From Flaccisagitta enflata (Eukaryota; Chaetognatha; Sagittoidea; Aphragmophora), in contig OZ231126.1 in assembly GCA_965153355.1 (NCBI GenBank), forward strand, positions 73,284,001 to 73,348,000: 64,000 nt of DNA. The letters run 5' to 3'. The notes under the pieces are model-generated. The model saw only the letters and a list, made by a program, of their open reading frames with translations, was not told the origin of the DNA and searched no databases. The first letter of the stretch is position 1; every line of letters starts with the position of its first letter. The translations under genes were made by a program, and so were the position numbers. This document shows, piece by piece, positions 24,244 to 34,936 of the stretch.

Positions 24244-24312
24244 TCAACTCTGTCCCGATCGAAGTGCAGCTCCCGAAGCCTCCGCCGATCATTTGAAAAC
24301 CGTACACGCCAC
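24244..24312 (-). other. Candidate 69-bp exon, unassigned
   Basis: On minus, acceptor CACTTTTTCCAG precedes 24312 and a consensus donor GTAAGT follows 24244. The 69-bp interval is open in two of three frames and is CpG-rich like the integrin exons upstream on the same strand. Its translation in the phase used by those exons does not match an integrin segment I recognise, so membership in that gene is only a possibility. The sequence from about 24330 to 25080 is otherwise GATGATAAT-rich and (GAAT)n-rich without an exon I can support. Confidence 0.35.
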
Positions 24313-25084
24313 CTGGAAAAAGTGTTGAGATAGTGGCCAAGATAGAAATTACTGGTGATCAGTATGAGTATACAGACAATGGTATTGGAAATGGTGCGAA
24401 CAAAGATGATGATGATGATAATGATGGATAATGATGATGATGATAATGATGAATAATGGTTGTGAAAGATAATGATGTTTAATGGTAACGCAAGCAACGA
24501 TAATAAGCTGGCAAAATTGAATCTAAAAGAGCCAAAACAGACAAAATTGCGTTTCCTTGTGGTCACTCCCACAGACGGTCTGACTGTCTGTACACTTCAT
24601 TGTGTTACTTTCAAGCGAATCGTTCCTTCTTTTTCGATTTTATCTTCTTTGCTGCGCCTCTTGACATTTTACTCTTCTATCCTCCTTTTCCTCCTCACCT
24701 CCTTTCGGCCTCGACCACTGATCTCTTCTCTTCTTCATTCCTTTCCATGCTCCTCCACCTCCTCCTCCTCCGGCGCCTTCATAGTTGTCATCGTCGTCTT
24801 GTCAAAGAGCTTTGAAGTCTTTAAAGTTGGTGATAACATCGCTCATCGCCAACGAGTTCTCCATATGTTTCCTACAAGCTGAATGGATAAATGAATGAAT
24901 GAATGATGAATGAATGTTGAATGAATGAATGAATGAATGAATGGATGAATAAATGAATGGAAAATACATAAATGGATAAGTGAATGAAAAAGAATGAATG
25001 AAAAAGAAAATGAAAAAAATGAAAAAGAATGAATGATGGATTGGTAAAAAGAAAGTATTTGTCAGTTACAACTTATATGTTTAC

Positions 25085-25268
25085 CATTCTTCATCGTCGA
25101 TGGTGATGATGATGACGCATAAATTCTCCCAAATCGTCGTCAATGTCATTATCGTCGTCTTTGATGAGATCGTACTTTGCCGTCACACAAATCGGCATCA
25201 ATTTATCCGCGTTTTTCTCGTCTTTCAGAAACACTTTCGTTGTGTGACAAAATCCATAGTCAACGGCG

Positions 25269-25362
<94 letters not shown>

Positions 25363-25787
25363 CGTTGTTGTCGTTGTTGTCGTTGTTGTTGTCGTTGTTG
25401 TTGTTGTTGCTGTTGTTGTTGTTGTTGTTGTTGATACGCGGGGTTTTGAACTGTATTCTGACGCCGCCGTCACTCAGCGCAAAGACGCGGCGTTGATGCA
25501 CCGGAAGCGCCGCGTCTAAACCCACCCTGATGTTGAACCGGCGTGCATCAGGCACACCGGCGCCAGACTAACGTAAACATAATTCCACATTGCGTTCGCC
25601 GAAAGACGAAGAAGATGATGGAGAGTTGTAGTAGTTAAAAGGATCTCGGAGGCCAAACGCTTCGTCGTCGTCGTTGATGCCGCCGATGTGACAATCTTTA
25701 CAATTGGAATCGATGACTTCCGGAATGACGCGAAGAGACGCCTCAGCGCGAATCACAGGATGAGACCACAAATGAACCACGCGGTCA
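25085..25787 (-). pseudogene. Integrin alpha thigh-domain exon with poly-Asn insertion and stop codons
   Basis: Integrin alpha subunits pair with beta subunits as cell-surface adhesion receptors; this exon encodes the start of the thigh domain. The acceptor CCGTCACCATCAG follows a C/T-rich tract. The first base completes the Ser codon of the upstream exon, and the reading continues DRVVHLWSHPVIRAEASL, the family's usual Pro-Val-Ile entry into the thigh. Further on come GVPDARRFNIRVGLDAAL, RRVFAL and, after a 55-codon Asn tract (25268-25432), KVFLKDEKNADKLMPI, matching the conserved VYLKD..DKLTPI region. Two in-frame stops interrupt it: TAG at 25568-25570, where relatives often have Tyr, and TGA at 25092-25094 just before a possible donor ATG/GTAAAC at 25084. 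It may be a pseudogene, or a live gene with sequence errors; splice sites and codon bias look maintained. Confidence 0.8.
25268..25432 (-). repeat. (AAC)n coding microsatellite, 55 codons of mainly Asn
   Basis: Trinucleotide tract read as AAC on minus with scattered GAC (Asp) and AGC (Ser) codons. It lies in phase between two recognisable thigh-domain segments, so it adds an Asn-rich loop instead of breaking the frame. Confidence 0.85.
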
Positions 25788-25919
25788 CTGATGGTGACGG
25801 GAAGAAAAAAAGGAACTAAATTTGGATTGATCCGAAATGCTACACTTAAGACTTACTTTAAAAAGAAAAAGAAAAGGAAAGAAAAAGAAAAAAGAAGAGA
25901 AAAAGAAACAGAGAAAGCA

Positions 25920-26011
<92 letters not shown>
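25920..26011. repeat. (CAA)n microsatellite inside an intron
   Basis: About 90 bp of CAA in the 373-bp intron between the blade 6-7 exon and the thigh exon of the integrin alpha gene. Confidence 0.95.
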
Positions 26012-26160
26012 GGATATCTTTGAGATCCATTGATTAAAATCATTTAAAAGTTCAGCAATATCCTTAAAAAGATTCTGCCAAATGTCCAAAAACCCAACTA
26101 TAATTGAGCAGATATTTACCTTGTCCGTTTTACCACGGTTCCTTGGTCTATCTGCCTCAC

Positions 26161-26460
26161 CTATAAATCGCCCCAACGGACAAATTGGGATATTGATTAT
26201 CGTCCAAATCCGTTCCTCCGCTCAGCGAAAAACCAGATCCTCTCAACTCGTCGCCGCGCCTCAAATCCGCCGCTTCGATTCGCTGCGACGGCGCTCTTTT
26301 CAACGCCGCGCGATTCCGAAAGGCGCCGCGGTAAATGTAAACGGCGCCGCGTCCATCTCGACCGGCGTACGGAGCGCCGACGACGAAATCTACAACGCCG
26401 TCCCCGTCAATGTCACCGGCGGAAGTAAATGATTCGCCGAAATGACCGCCAATGTCGAAT
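26161..26460 (-). CDS. Integrin alpha exon, beta-propeller blades 6 and 7 (partial gene)
   Basis: A 300-bp exon bounded by acceptor CATTTACACAG after a long C/T-rich tract and by donor TATAG/GTGAGG. It enters and leaves in phase 2. Its protein starts GGHFGESFTSAGDIDGDGVV, with VVGAPY and GAVYIYRGAF closing blade 6, then GFSLSGGTDLDDNQYPN and SVGAIY, the signature of blade 7. Loop DIDGDGVVD is a canonical FG-GAP calcium site; in the second loop the usual final Asp is Asn. Joined to the next exon, the last codon becomes Ser as in integrins. This is strong evidence for an animal integrin alpha subunit; which alpha class cannot be decided. Confidence 0.92.
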
Positions 26461-26539
26461 CTGTGTAAATGGATCGGGAGGAAGAGGAAGAGGAAGAGGA
26501 GGAGGAGGAAGATGACGCAGACTCCGTTTCTTCATTCTA

Positions 26540-26753
26540 AAAAACTTCCTCCAAAGGGTGCACGATGCTGAAGTAGATGGTAACTCTGCCGACGTCGATG
26601 ACGACGTTGTTCCAAATGGCATTGACGTAATAAGGCAAACCGACGAGAAGATCCAACGCCCCGTCGGCGTCCACGTTGGCCAACACCACCGAATGACCAA
26701 AGCCGGGGCCAATTTGATCGCCGTGGATTCGTTGCAACACTCCGTGGACGGGA
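26540..26753 (-). CDS. Integrin alpha exon, beta-propeller blade 5 (partial gene)
   Basis: Reading GVLQRIHGDQIGPGFGHSV, then VVLANVDADGALDLLVGLPY and GRVTIYF, a typical FG-GAP repeat with a calcium loop NVDADGALD. A good acceptor, ATTTATCTCAACAG, gives phase 2 entry at 26753, the same phase as the downstream exons; the frame is also open further upstream, so the true 5' border may differ. The frame closes at TAG about 26537. No GT donor with the phase needed to join 26460 is visible; GAA/GTTTTT at about 26545 is in the wrong phase. Either the donor is unusual or there is an indel. Upstream exons (blades 1-4, signal peptide) are not found within the window. Confidence 0.82.
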
Positions 26754-26829
26754 CTGTTGAGATAAATATGGAGGCAGATGGAATCATGGTTCGGAAACGA
26801 TAAAACTTATTTATGCTTTTTCAGTTTTT

Positions 26830-27334
26830 TTTTTAGTCGCGGACACGCGACTCTACACTAGAGGTGGGGGAAATGCACCTTAGTCAACAGATCAAGTTGC
26901 ACGTGAAGGAAATGTCATAATATGATAAGAATAGATAGTATGCCAAGTTTCAGGGCCTTTGGAACAGTTTCAGCCTAGCCCTCCACTCCCCTGATTTCCC
27001 ATAGAAAATGTATAGGAATGATTTTGGCCTCAAAAGTTTCGTATCTTTTATAATGGGGCAGGAGGGGGGTGGAGGGCTAGGCTAAAACTGTTCCAAAGGC
27101 CCTGAAACTTGGCATACTATTTATTTTTATCATATTATGACATTTCCTTCATGTGCAACTTGATCTGTTGACTAAAGTGCATTTCCCCCACCTCTACTCT
27201 ACACCTTGCCGTGTCGGTCGCTAGGTCAGCAGGTCCGTCCGTCGGTCTGTCACATTTTTGAATTCCGAGCAGTTTTCACATCACTGCTCCTGCCCAACCG
27301 TCCGCGACTGGATTGCCGTGTATCCGGCCTTGTT
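26830..27334 (+). mobile_element. Family B element (AGTCGCG type) split by a hAT-like MITE
   Basis: Hairpin AGTCGCG-GACA-CGCGACT at 26835-26852, then CTCTACAC, then the MITE, then CTCTACACCTTGCCGTGTC, a GTCCGTCGG array and the far end CGTCCGCGACTGGATTGCC with GTATCCGGCCTTG before TTT. The order shows family B was there first. Confidence 0.85.
26859..27196. mobile_element. hAT-like MITE with 8-bp target duplication, 338 bp
   Basis: Begins TAGAGGTGGGGGAAATGCAC and ends with its inverse, CCCCCACCTCTA; the arms pair over most of the element (long fold-back with TTTCAGGGCCTTTGGAACAG on both sides). Flanks are identical 8-mers CTCTACAC at 26851-26858 and 27197-27204. TAGxG-type ends with 8-bp duplications are the hAT pattern. 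Confidence 0.88.
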
Positions 27335-27480
27335 TAAGGGGGTTGTTTTTTTTTGGGGGGGGTTTTTTTTTTCTTTTTTTTTTTTTGTTTTTGTCGCGAT
27401 TTAAAATAAGACTTGAAAAGAATGTACTTGCACTCATTCTTATGCATGGTTCAATCAACCACAGAGATTAACAACATTAC
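27335..27480. other. G/T-homopolymer segment and unique DNA
   Basis: Interrupted T and G runs, then AT-rich sequence leading into a candidate exon. Confidence 0.4.
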
Positions 27481-27555
27481 CTTGTGATCAATGGATCAAA
27501 GTTGTTCAAAAACAGTCGCTCAATCGATTTCGACGCTTCTTCGCTTAATAGAGAT
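27481..27555 (-). other. Candidate 75-bp exon, unassigned
   Basis: On minus, acceptor CCCTTCTCTCTTAG precedes 27555 and donor CACAAG/GTAATG follows 27481. It is open in one frame with phase 2 entry and exit, the same phase as the integrin exons below, giving LLSEEASKSIERLFLNNF. It does not resemble an integrin propeller blade. The gene it belongs to is unknown. Confidence 0.35.
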
Positions 27556-27760
27556 CTAAGAGAGAAGGGCAAGAATTAATGCATGGGTTATTGAGTAACT
27601 AAGGCACTCCATTTGTCGGCTAGAAAATCCACTTGGCACAAGTTTTGGTCTGCTACGACAAGTCAATAAAAGATAGAAACGCCAAAATGGGACTTATGCA
27701 CGCACGTTCAAAAAATCCGCGAGTGTCATGTCGGCCTGACATAATCATAAACCATGTTGA

Positions 27761-27990
27761 TTTTTAATCATGTGCTACGCGACTCTACACCCTGCTTCGT
27801 CGGTCCATCCGTCGGTCCGTCCGTCGGTCCGTCCGTCCATCCATCGGTCTGTCCGTCGGTCCGTCACACTACTTTTTTTGTTTTTTTGCGGTCTTTGGCC
27901 TCACTGTTCCTGCCCAAGTGATGAAGTGACCTCAAATATGGCCCCTGCCTAACCGCACGCGACTGGGGTAGCCGTGTATCCGGCTTTGTT
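27761..27990 (+). mobile_element. Family B element (AGTCGCG type), first arm decayed
   Basis: AATCATGTGCTACGCGACTC in place of the hairpin, CTACACCCTGCTTCGTCGG, a GTCCGTCGG array, TGCCCAAGTGATGAAGTGAC, and far end GCACGCGACTGGGG with GTATCCGGCTTTG before TT. Confidence 0.8.
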
Positions 27991-28199
27991 GAACAGCATC
28001 AACGGAACTTACAATTTTTAAATTTGAAGTAAACCTGACTTACTTGCACTCGGTTTTGAGTTAGATATGATGGACGAGATCACAGTTGTAGTTAAGCATC
28101 AATATATTCTTCATATCCAAATAACTCAGACCGTGGTGAATTGAGGGTTGAGTGGTTGAATGTTGTATATTTTTTGTTTGTAATTTGTTATTTGCAGCT

Positions 28200-28480
<281 letters not shown>

Positions 28481-29026
28481 GATCATCTTATTTGAGGGGT
28501 CATGAATGTTGAAAGTGTTGTTAATACTTGCTTTTGTGAAAAGGAACTTCATTTGTAATTCAAAATACATTTGTAAGAGAGCCATTGGGGAAAAGCTCCT
28601 TCACTCGTTGCCTAGATAACCCTCTTATTCACTAGCAATTAGGATCATCTCAGTTTTTTTTAATGTGTTGTTTTTTCCTAAACAAAAAAGAGAAAAATTT
28701 AAACCGTCGTCCTAGTGGAAGAGAACAATATGCTGATCTGGAATCTTTAATGTGAGCTCAACAAGGCAAGTTTTTCTATTTTTAAGATGCCGGGACTGAA
28801 AATGAAAAAAGGAAATTGTTCAAAATTATAAATTTTTGCTGATGATAAGATTGGAGTTTATGAAATGATAACAGAAAAGTTAATACAGATTGATCTTGTA
28901 ATAATGGATGTATGGAAAGTGTTTGGAATATATGAAATTATGATTTGATCGCGCAATTCAGTTGTAACTCATTTGTTTTGGCATATCATGATATGGCTTA
29001 ACTGCACATGCTGGAACCATGTTGAT
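28481..29026. other. AT-rich flank of the transposase gene
   Basis: No coding unit. I looked here for a terminal repeat matching sequence beyond 33290 and saw none convincing. Confidence 0.4.
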
Positions 29027-29584
29027 TCACTCTCCCTCTGACTCGTTATCACTTAATTCGTCGACATTAGACCAGACGATTGATTCATCACTATCAGATT
29101 CACTATCCGAATCATCAAAATCTGTTTCCATGACACTTTCATCATGATCATTGACATTGAGAAGATCAAGGTACTCAGGCAATCCTGATGGATGCTCAGT
29201 GCTACTACTGAATCTCATCCCCGATGATATGATTGGGTCACCAAAACACATGTGTGACTGGAAAATATCTTGGATATTTGCTTTACGCGATATTTTTCGA
29301 GCATGATGCTCTCTTGTGTAACGGTCTTTCTTATTGAAACTCTCCTGAGAACCTTCGGTGTAAAAACCAGGAGGAAGCGGTCTTTGCCCCATAACCTGCT
29401 TTGAATGACAGCATATTGCATGCACACTTGGTGATATCTTATACCATGGATACTCATTTTGAATCATCAATGCTGTCTCTCGACCAAACTGCTCCACTTG
29501 ATCCCATTTGGGTTGTCTCTTGCCATTCACTATGCAAAAATGATAAACATTCGCTTCAAGATGTCTTCTTTCACACCAGTTACA
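29027..29584 (-). CDS. Transib/RAG1-like transposase, exon 2 (C-terminal part)
   Basis: Second exon of the DDE transposase whose first exon is at 31988-33289. The acceptor GTATTTTCAAG before 29584 keeps frame with exon 1. Visible landmarks in order: EYPWYKISPSVHAICCH, whose H-x4-H spacing matches the RAG1 zinc-binding histidines; TEGSQESFNKKDR, aligning with the RAG1 catalytic Glu in EGNESGNK; and EHHARKISRKANIQDIF, typical of Transib C-termini. After the catalytic core comes an acidic Ser/Asp/Glu-rich tail of about 45 residues, with the stop at 29027. Exon 2 codes for about 185 residues, so the two exons give about 619 residues. Catalytic Glu retained. Confidence 0.85.
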   Translation of the reverse strand, partial: CNWCERRHLEANVYHFCIVNGKRQPKWDQVEQFGRETALMIQNEYPWYKISPSVHAICCHSKQVMGQRPLPPGFYTEGSQESFNKKDRYTREHHARKISRKANIQDIFQSHMCFGDPIISSGMRFSSSTEHPSGLPEYLDLLNVNDHDESVMETDFDDSDSESDSDESIVWSNVDELSDNESEGE

Positions 29585-29630
29585 CTTGAAAATACCTAGA
29601 AACGCAGGGTATTTAATAAAGATCATTTTT

Positions 29631-30364
29631 AAGTTGCGGACATGCAACTCTATAAGAGGCTTTGTCCATCCGTCGGTCGATCTGTCCGTCGGTCTGTCCG
29701 TCACGCTCAAGTTGAAAACGCAAAAAACATGCATTTATGATACTGCAGTTGTTACACGCACTTGGCTGAGTAACAATGGGTTATTTTTTTCTGAGGCTCA
29801 ATGTTGTTATTTGAAAGACGATATGAGGCTCAAACCGTTGCTAAACTGTTGTTATTTTTTCTCATCAACCTTCTAATATAACCATCGATTCGGATGTCTG
29901 TACCATCACTCCTTTTGCTGCTTTCTCTGGAATAAGAGGGATCTAGGGTAAGAATGAAATAAAGGAGAACGACCATTCAAAATCAGGAACAAAATACTGT
30001 TATAACTAAAATACGGTAGAAAAAGCAATCTCTTCTTTGAAACCGCCGCAGGTTACAATTTAATGCAACGGAAATGATAGCAAATCTAAGAGAAAAGTTG
30101 TTATTGGTGGGACTTGAGGCTGAAATGTTGTTATACTTTTAATTTTCTGAGGCTGACGATGTTGCTAGAAATGTTCTTATTTTTTTGACATTTTGAGCCT
30201 CAACGTTGTTATAAAGAAGGTTGTTACTCAGCCAAGTGCGTGTATTGTGTGTGTGCGGGTGTTTGAGGGCGTAGCAAGAGTGGTTGGGGGTAGGGTTGGG
30301 GTGAGGCTGGGGGTTGGATGCCCCTGCCCACCCGTCCGCAACAATATTGTGACCCGCGTCACTT
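29631..30364 (+). mobile_element. Family B element, AGTTGCG subfamily, split by a TA-flanked MITE
   Basis: Hairpin AGTTGC-GGACAT-GCAACT at 29632-29649 after a T run, CTATAAGAGGCTTTGTCC, a GTCGGTCTGTCCG array, then the MITE, then GGGGTTGGATGCCCCTGCCC and far end CGTCCGCAACAATATTGTGA with CACTTG before TTT. The distal CGCAAC matches the hairpin. Confidence 0.78.
29755..30242. mobile_element. TA-flanked inverted-repeat MITE, 488 bp
   Basis: Ends CACGCACTTGGCTGAGTAAC and its inverse GTTACTCAGCCAAGTGCGTG, each bordered by TA (29753-29754, 30243-30244). Sub-terminal GAGGCTCAATGTTGTTAT is inverted too. TA duplication suggests the Tc1/mariner/pogo group; no transposase inside. Confidence 0.8.
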
Positions 30365-30446
30365 GTTTCCACAGCAATCGCATCATTCTCCAATTAGAAC
30401 AAAAGGCTGGATAAAGTGGATATACCACAACCTTAATCATATGTAG

Positions 30447-31042
30447 ACACGCCACGGGGGAGGCTTTCATAGGTCAAGAAAAATTCTCGGTCATAATGGA
30501 GAGTGGTTTGGGCCTCAGGAAGTTTTAATTTATCACTTTATACCAAAACAAAAATTTTTTTAAAATGCCGTAAAAAGCCGTAAAATTAGCATTTTTGACA
30601 GTTTTTTTAGTCTGAAACCGCCGCCAAGGTAAAAAAATAGGCTAACAATGATTATCTGGCATTAAGACACATTCATGCATAAATACAGGCCAACCCGTCA
30701 TCATTTAGTATCATTATGTGCCGTAAAATGCCGTAAAAAGCCGTAAAATGGCATTTTTTGATGATGAGTTGGCATGTAATTATGCATGAATATGTTTTAG
30801 TGCTAGATAGTCATTGTTTGCCCATTTTTTGACCATAGTGGCGGTTTTGAACAAAAAAAAACTGTCAAAAATGCCAATTCTACAGCTTTTTACGGCATTT
30901 TACGGCATTTTAAAAAAATTTTGAAGTAAAAAAATTTTCATTTTGGTATGAAGTGATAAAGTAAACTTTCCTCATGCCAAAACCACTCTCCATTATGACC
31001 GAGAATTTTTCTTGACCTATGAAAGCCTCCCCCGTGGCGTGT
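30447..31042. mobile_element. Long palindromic element, 596 bp
   Basis: ACACGCCACGGGGGAGGC at the left pairs with its inverse ending GTGGCGTGT at the right, and pairing continues through TCAAGAAAAATTCTCGGTCA and a tandem ATGCCGTAAAAAGCCGTAAA motif. Only a short central region is unpaired. No frame; target duplication not clear. Confidence 0.8.
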
Positions 31043-31092
31043 AGATGGAATGGGGCAATGATGCAGTAGTACCAATAAAGGCAGCATTCGCC

Positions 31093-31404
31093 CAATGAGT
31101 GAGTAAGCGAAGAGGATGAGTGTACCTGTGGATGAAGCAAGCGAGCATAGTGTTGAAAAGCTCTGTGGAGCAAGCGAGCCCAGTGAGTGGTGCGAGCAAA
31201 AAAACGAGCGAGCAAACAAGTGGCCCTTTGACAAGGCCGTGTACACTTCCCCCAGCCGCGGACTGGTGAACAGGAGCGGAATAGCGAAAGAACGCTCACA
31301 TTTTGTTTTGGTTACCAATGACTGGCCAACCAACGGGCCAACCGACCAAAACAGCAAGTTCTAGAGTCGCGACTAAAAATGCGGTTGTCTGTGAGTAGGA
31401 ACAT
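31093..31404 (+). mobile_element. Family C element with nested family B, degraded
   Basis: A GAGTGAGTAAGCGAAGAGG array, AACAAGTGGCCCTTTG, then family B (31229-31378), then AATGCGGTTGTCTGTGAGTA. Family B sits at the same internal site as in the 2519-3113 copy. Confidence 0.7.
31229..31378 (-). mobile_element. Family B element (AGTCGCG type), shortened hairpin
   Basis: ACAAGGCCGTGTACAC, CCCAGCCGCGGACTGG, a GGCCAACCAACGGGCC array and a loopless hairpin AGTCGCGACT (31364-31373) followed by AAAAA. Confidence 0.75.
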
Positions 31405-31473
31405 GTCTTCAATCCGCCACACCTATGACTTGCAATTGCTTTTTGCATTACTGCCCCTGCCCAACCACCCGTG

Positions 31474-31920
<447 letters not shown>

Positions 31921-31987
31921 TGCGCGCGCGCGTCGGTGTGTTAGGTTTTTCTAATCTTAAGGATGGATCACTCAATTCCAATTTTAC

Positions 31988-33289
31988 CTTATAATTTCGA
32001 AAAAGCCGACGACAGGTGTTTCCATCATTAGTGGTTCCCCCCTTTGGATGGGGATAATCCACCTTCAGCCCATTCAACTTTTCATAGAACTCTTTTTGTA
32101 TCCTCCGTTTCTCTTGCTGCTCTATCACCTTTTCTTCGCTTTCTTTTCCAATTCTAGGTAACTGAATTTTCAAGCGGTAACCTATTTTCAGAAAGAACTC
32201 AGCTGACCTCATCCAACCATGTAGTGTTGACAAACCAAATAATACCGCTTTTGGGTTAATACGTCTCCTGAAACAAGCTTGTGTATCCATCATCTCTGTG
32301 GGCTTCGCTCCACAGTAGTTACATGACGCGCAACCAATGCCAAGCATGATCGACGCCACTTTCCCATCAACCATGGTAAAGTCTCCTTGAAATTGCAGTT
32401 TTATCATGAAAGATTTACCATCCTTTTCATAAGGAATTTCCAGACACGAATCATTTAGTTCCTTCAAATCTGTTTGCAAATCTCCACAAATCTTTTTGAC
32501 AACATCTGCTATCTCTTTGACAAATTGAAAGTGGATCGGGCGATTGTATCTCAACCCATTCGGACATGGATTTAACCACACAAAATTCCCATTGACAACC
32601 AATCCCAAACTGGTCATTGTTGCAGCAAAAACCGATTTATCATTACTTCCATTTACATCTCCTCCCTCTAACGATGCCTTATACTCACTGTGCCTGCCAG
32701 CGCCATCTGCACCAATTTTAAATACAAACTGGCCCACTGAATTTGCACATGGTAACTGTTCAAGGACTTCTGGCAGTTTCAATAGTCGCTCTGCAGTATG
32801 TTTTATCAATTTTTTCAACTTTACGCTCGCTGTTTTACCATCATCATTTATCTCGATGTTTTCTGGGTATGTATTCTTTTTTTCTATTCCAAGGTGACCA
32901 TAGGCAGGATACAAGTCACCATGCCCTCTTTTTAATGCTCCCATCCTCAATTCTTTATAGGTAACCTGCGAGATACCTTCTGCCATGATGAGGCCAACAG
33001 CCTCGGTAGGGGTGTAATATTCTTGCTTAGGTTTGACTTCTGTGAGTTCTTTTCTTATCCGGCTTGCAGTTGCTTCACATTTCTTTATCTCTTTCATGAC
33101 AAAGCATACATCATTCTTTTTTTGTAATCTAGCTTTATACTCTACGGCGCATAGAAGTTCATTCAGACTCTTGCCTTTACACGAAGCTACGAGATTGGGG
33201 TCGGACCCAGATTGAGTATAGGTTTTACCTTTGGTGGGAAGCATAGACGACTGTGGGTGACAAAATTCATTTTCCGTTGCCCTTTTCAT
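31988..33289 (-). CDS. Transib/RAG1-like transposase, exon 1 (catalytic core)
   Basis: DDE transposase of the Transib superfamily, the group from which vertebrate RAG1 derives. It would bind element ends and cut them by hairpin formation. Residues by position: VGLIMAEGISQVTYKELR around 98-115, as in Transib N-termini; KIGADGAGRHSEYK with first catalytic Asp at 195; GDFTMVDGKVAS with second Asp at 308; CASCNYCGAKP with zinc Cys at 323 and 326; FGLSTLHGWMRSAEFF near 351-366; GGTTNDGNTCRRLF near 417-430. The two Asp are 113 apart, against 108 in RAG1. The exon ends at Lys434 with donor GTAAAA. The start Met at 33287-33289 is eight codons after an in-frame TGA, so it is the likely start unless an upstream exon exists. 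All core residues are present, with no stop or frameshift. Confidence 0.9.
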
Positions 33290-33453
33290 AATATCACGTG
33301 GTGGGTTTTTTGGTCAGAAAAAAAGCCAGAAAAAAATCTCCAAGTCGAAGGATTTCGCCTTGTTGAAAACGCTAGTTTTCTACCTATCACTTTCTTAGGC
33401 TCATTTTAATCGGACGAACATGCGAACACGTTTCTCTACCAAATCGACAGTGA

Positions 33454-33865
<412 letters not shown>

Positions 33866-33884
33866 AAAGTAAATTAATAAGATG

Positions 33885-34030
33885 TGGCCGAATACGCGGC
33901 CAATATTAGTCGCGAACCCGAGGGTGGGCTAAGGTGGAAATGCGCGTATTCATTTTTTCCATCTCGATCATCATGGACAGATGGGCCAACGAACCGATGG
34001 ACCGACGCACAGACGGACGGGTGGATGGAC
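33885..34030 (-). mobile_element. Family B element, partial
   Basis: GGCCGAATACGCGGCC, TTAGTCGCGAACC, GTGGGCTAAGGTGG and a GACCGACGCACAGACGG array, with no terminal hairpin before the next element. Confidence 0.6.
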
Positions 34031-34040
34031 AGATAAAAAA

Positions 34041-34812
34041 TAGCAGCCCAAAGGCAGTAAGTGGTCAGCGGTACCCGTGCCCTGCTTGGGTAGTATGTGA
34101 TTTAGGTTGAGGGAGCAGGGCAGCGGCCCCAAAGGGGACGAAGTCCAGTAGAACATAGGGGGAATCTGTCCGCCCGTCTGTCCATCCGTCCGTCCTTCTC
34201 TCAGCGTTCCTTCTGTCTAGGATGACCTGTTATTCAAACTCTCATTGAATAACATGGAGAAATGACAAATGACAATATATGGACAAGGATACCCCTGGTC
34301 TCCTTGAGTAGTTTGTACTTGTAGGTTAAGTTGAGGGGGAAGCAGGCCAGGATCTGGGTCTCTGAGGCCAGGATCTGGGTCTCTGAGGCCAGAATTTGGG
34401 TCTCAGAGACCAATTTCTTGGTCTCAGAGGCCAGTGTATAAGTCTCTGAGGCCAGGATTTGGGTCTCTGAGGCCAGGATTTGGGGCCTCTGAGGCCAGAT
34501 CCTGGGTCTGGGAGGCCAGAATCTGATTCACAGAGATAAAGATCTAGGTCTCTGAGGCTAGGATCAGGGTTTTAGAAGCCAGAATCTGGGTATTAGAAAC
34601 CAGAATCTAGATCTAAGGGGCCAAAATGATAGAACTTTGACCAGAATTCAGGTTTTTTAGCCAGAATTGGGCCATTTTGCTTAGATTTGGGCCATTTTGC
34701 GAGGATTTAGGAGACAAAGCCCTGAGAGTGGGGCAGGGGGGGGACGGACGTACGGACGGACAGATCCCCCCTGTGTTCTACAGGACTTCATCCCCTTCGG
34801 GGCCGCTGCCCA
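34041..34812 (-). mobile_element. Family A fold-back element with CTCTGAGGCCAGGAT array
   Basis: TAGCAGCCCAAAGGCAG, GGTCAGCGGTACCCGTGCCC, GGGCAGCGGCCCCAAAGGGG, then a diverged internal array of GTCTCTGAGGCCAGGATTTG (34350-34560), closing with CTTCATCCCCTTCGGGGCCG. The arms pair around the array. Confidence 0.8.
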
Positions 34813-34936
34813 AAAGCGCTTTAAGAGTCCTTAGTCTGCGAATAGATAAACAGATCGCTCAAGCGTCATATGGTCAGCGATACCCAACGCCCCATTAATA
34901 ATTCTAATTATCATCTCAAGTTATCTTGGTCAATAG

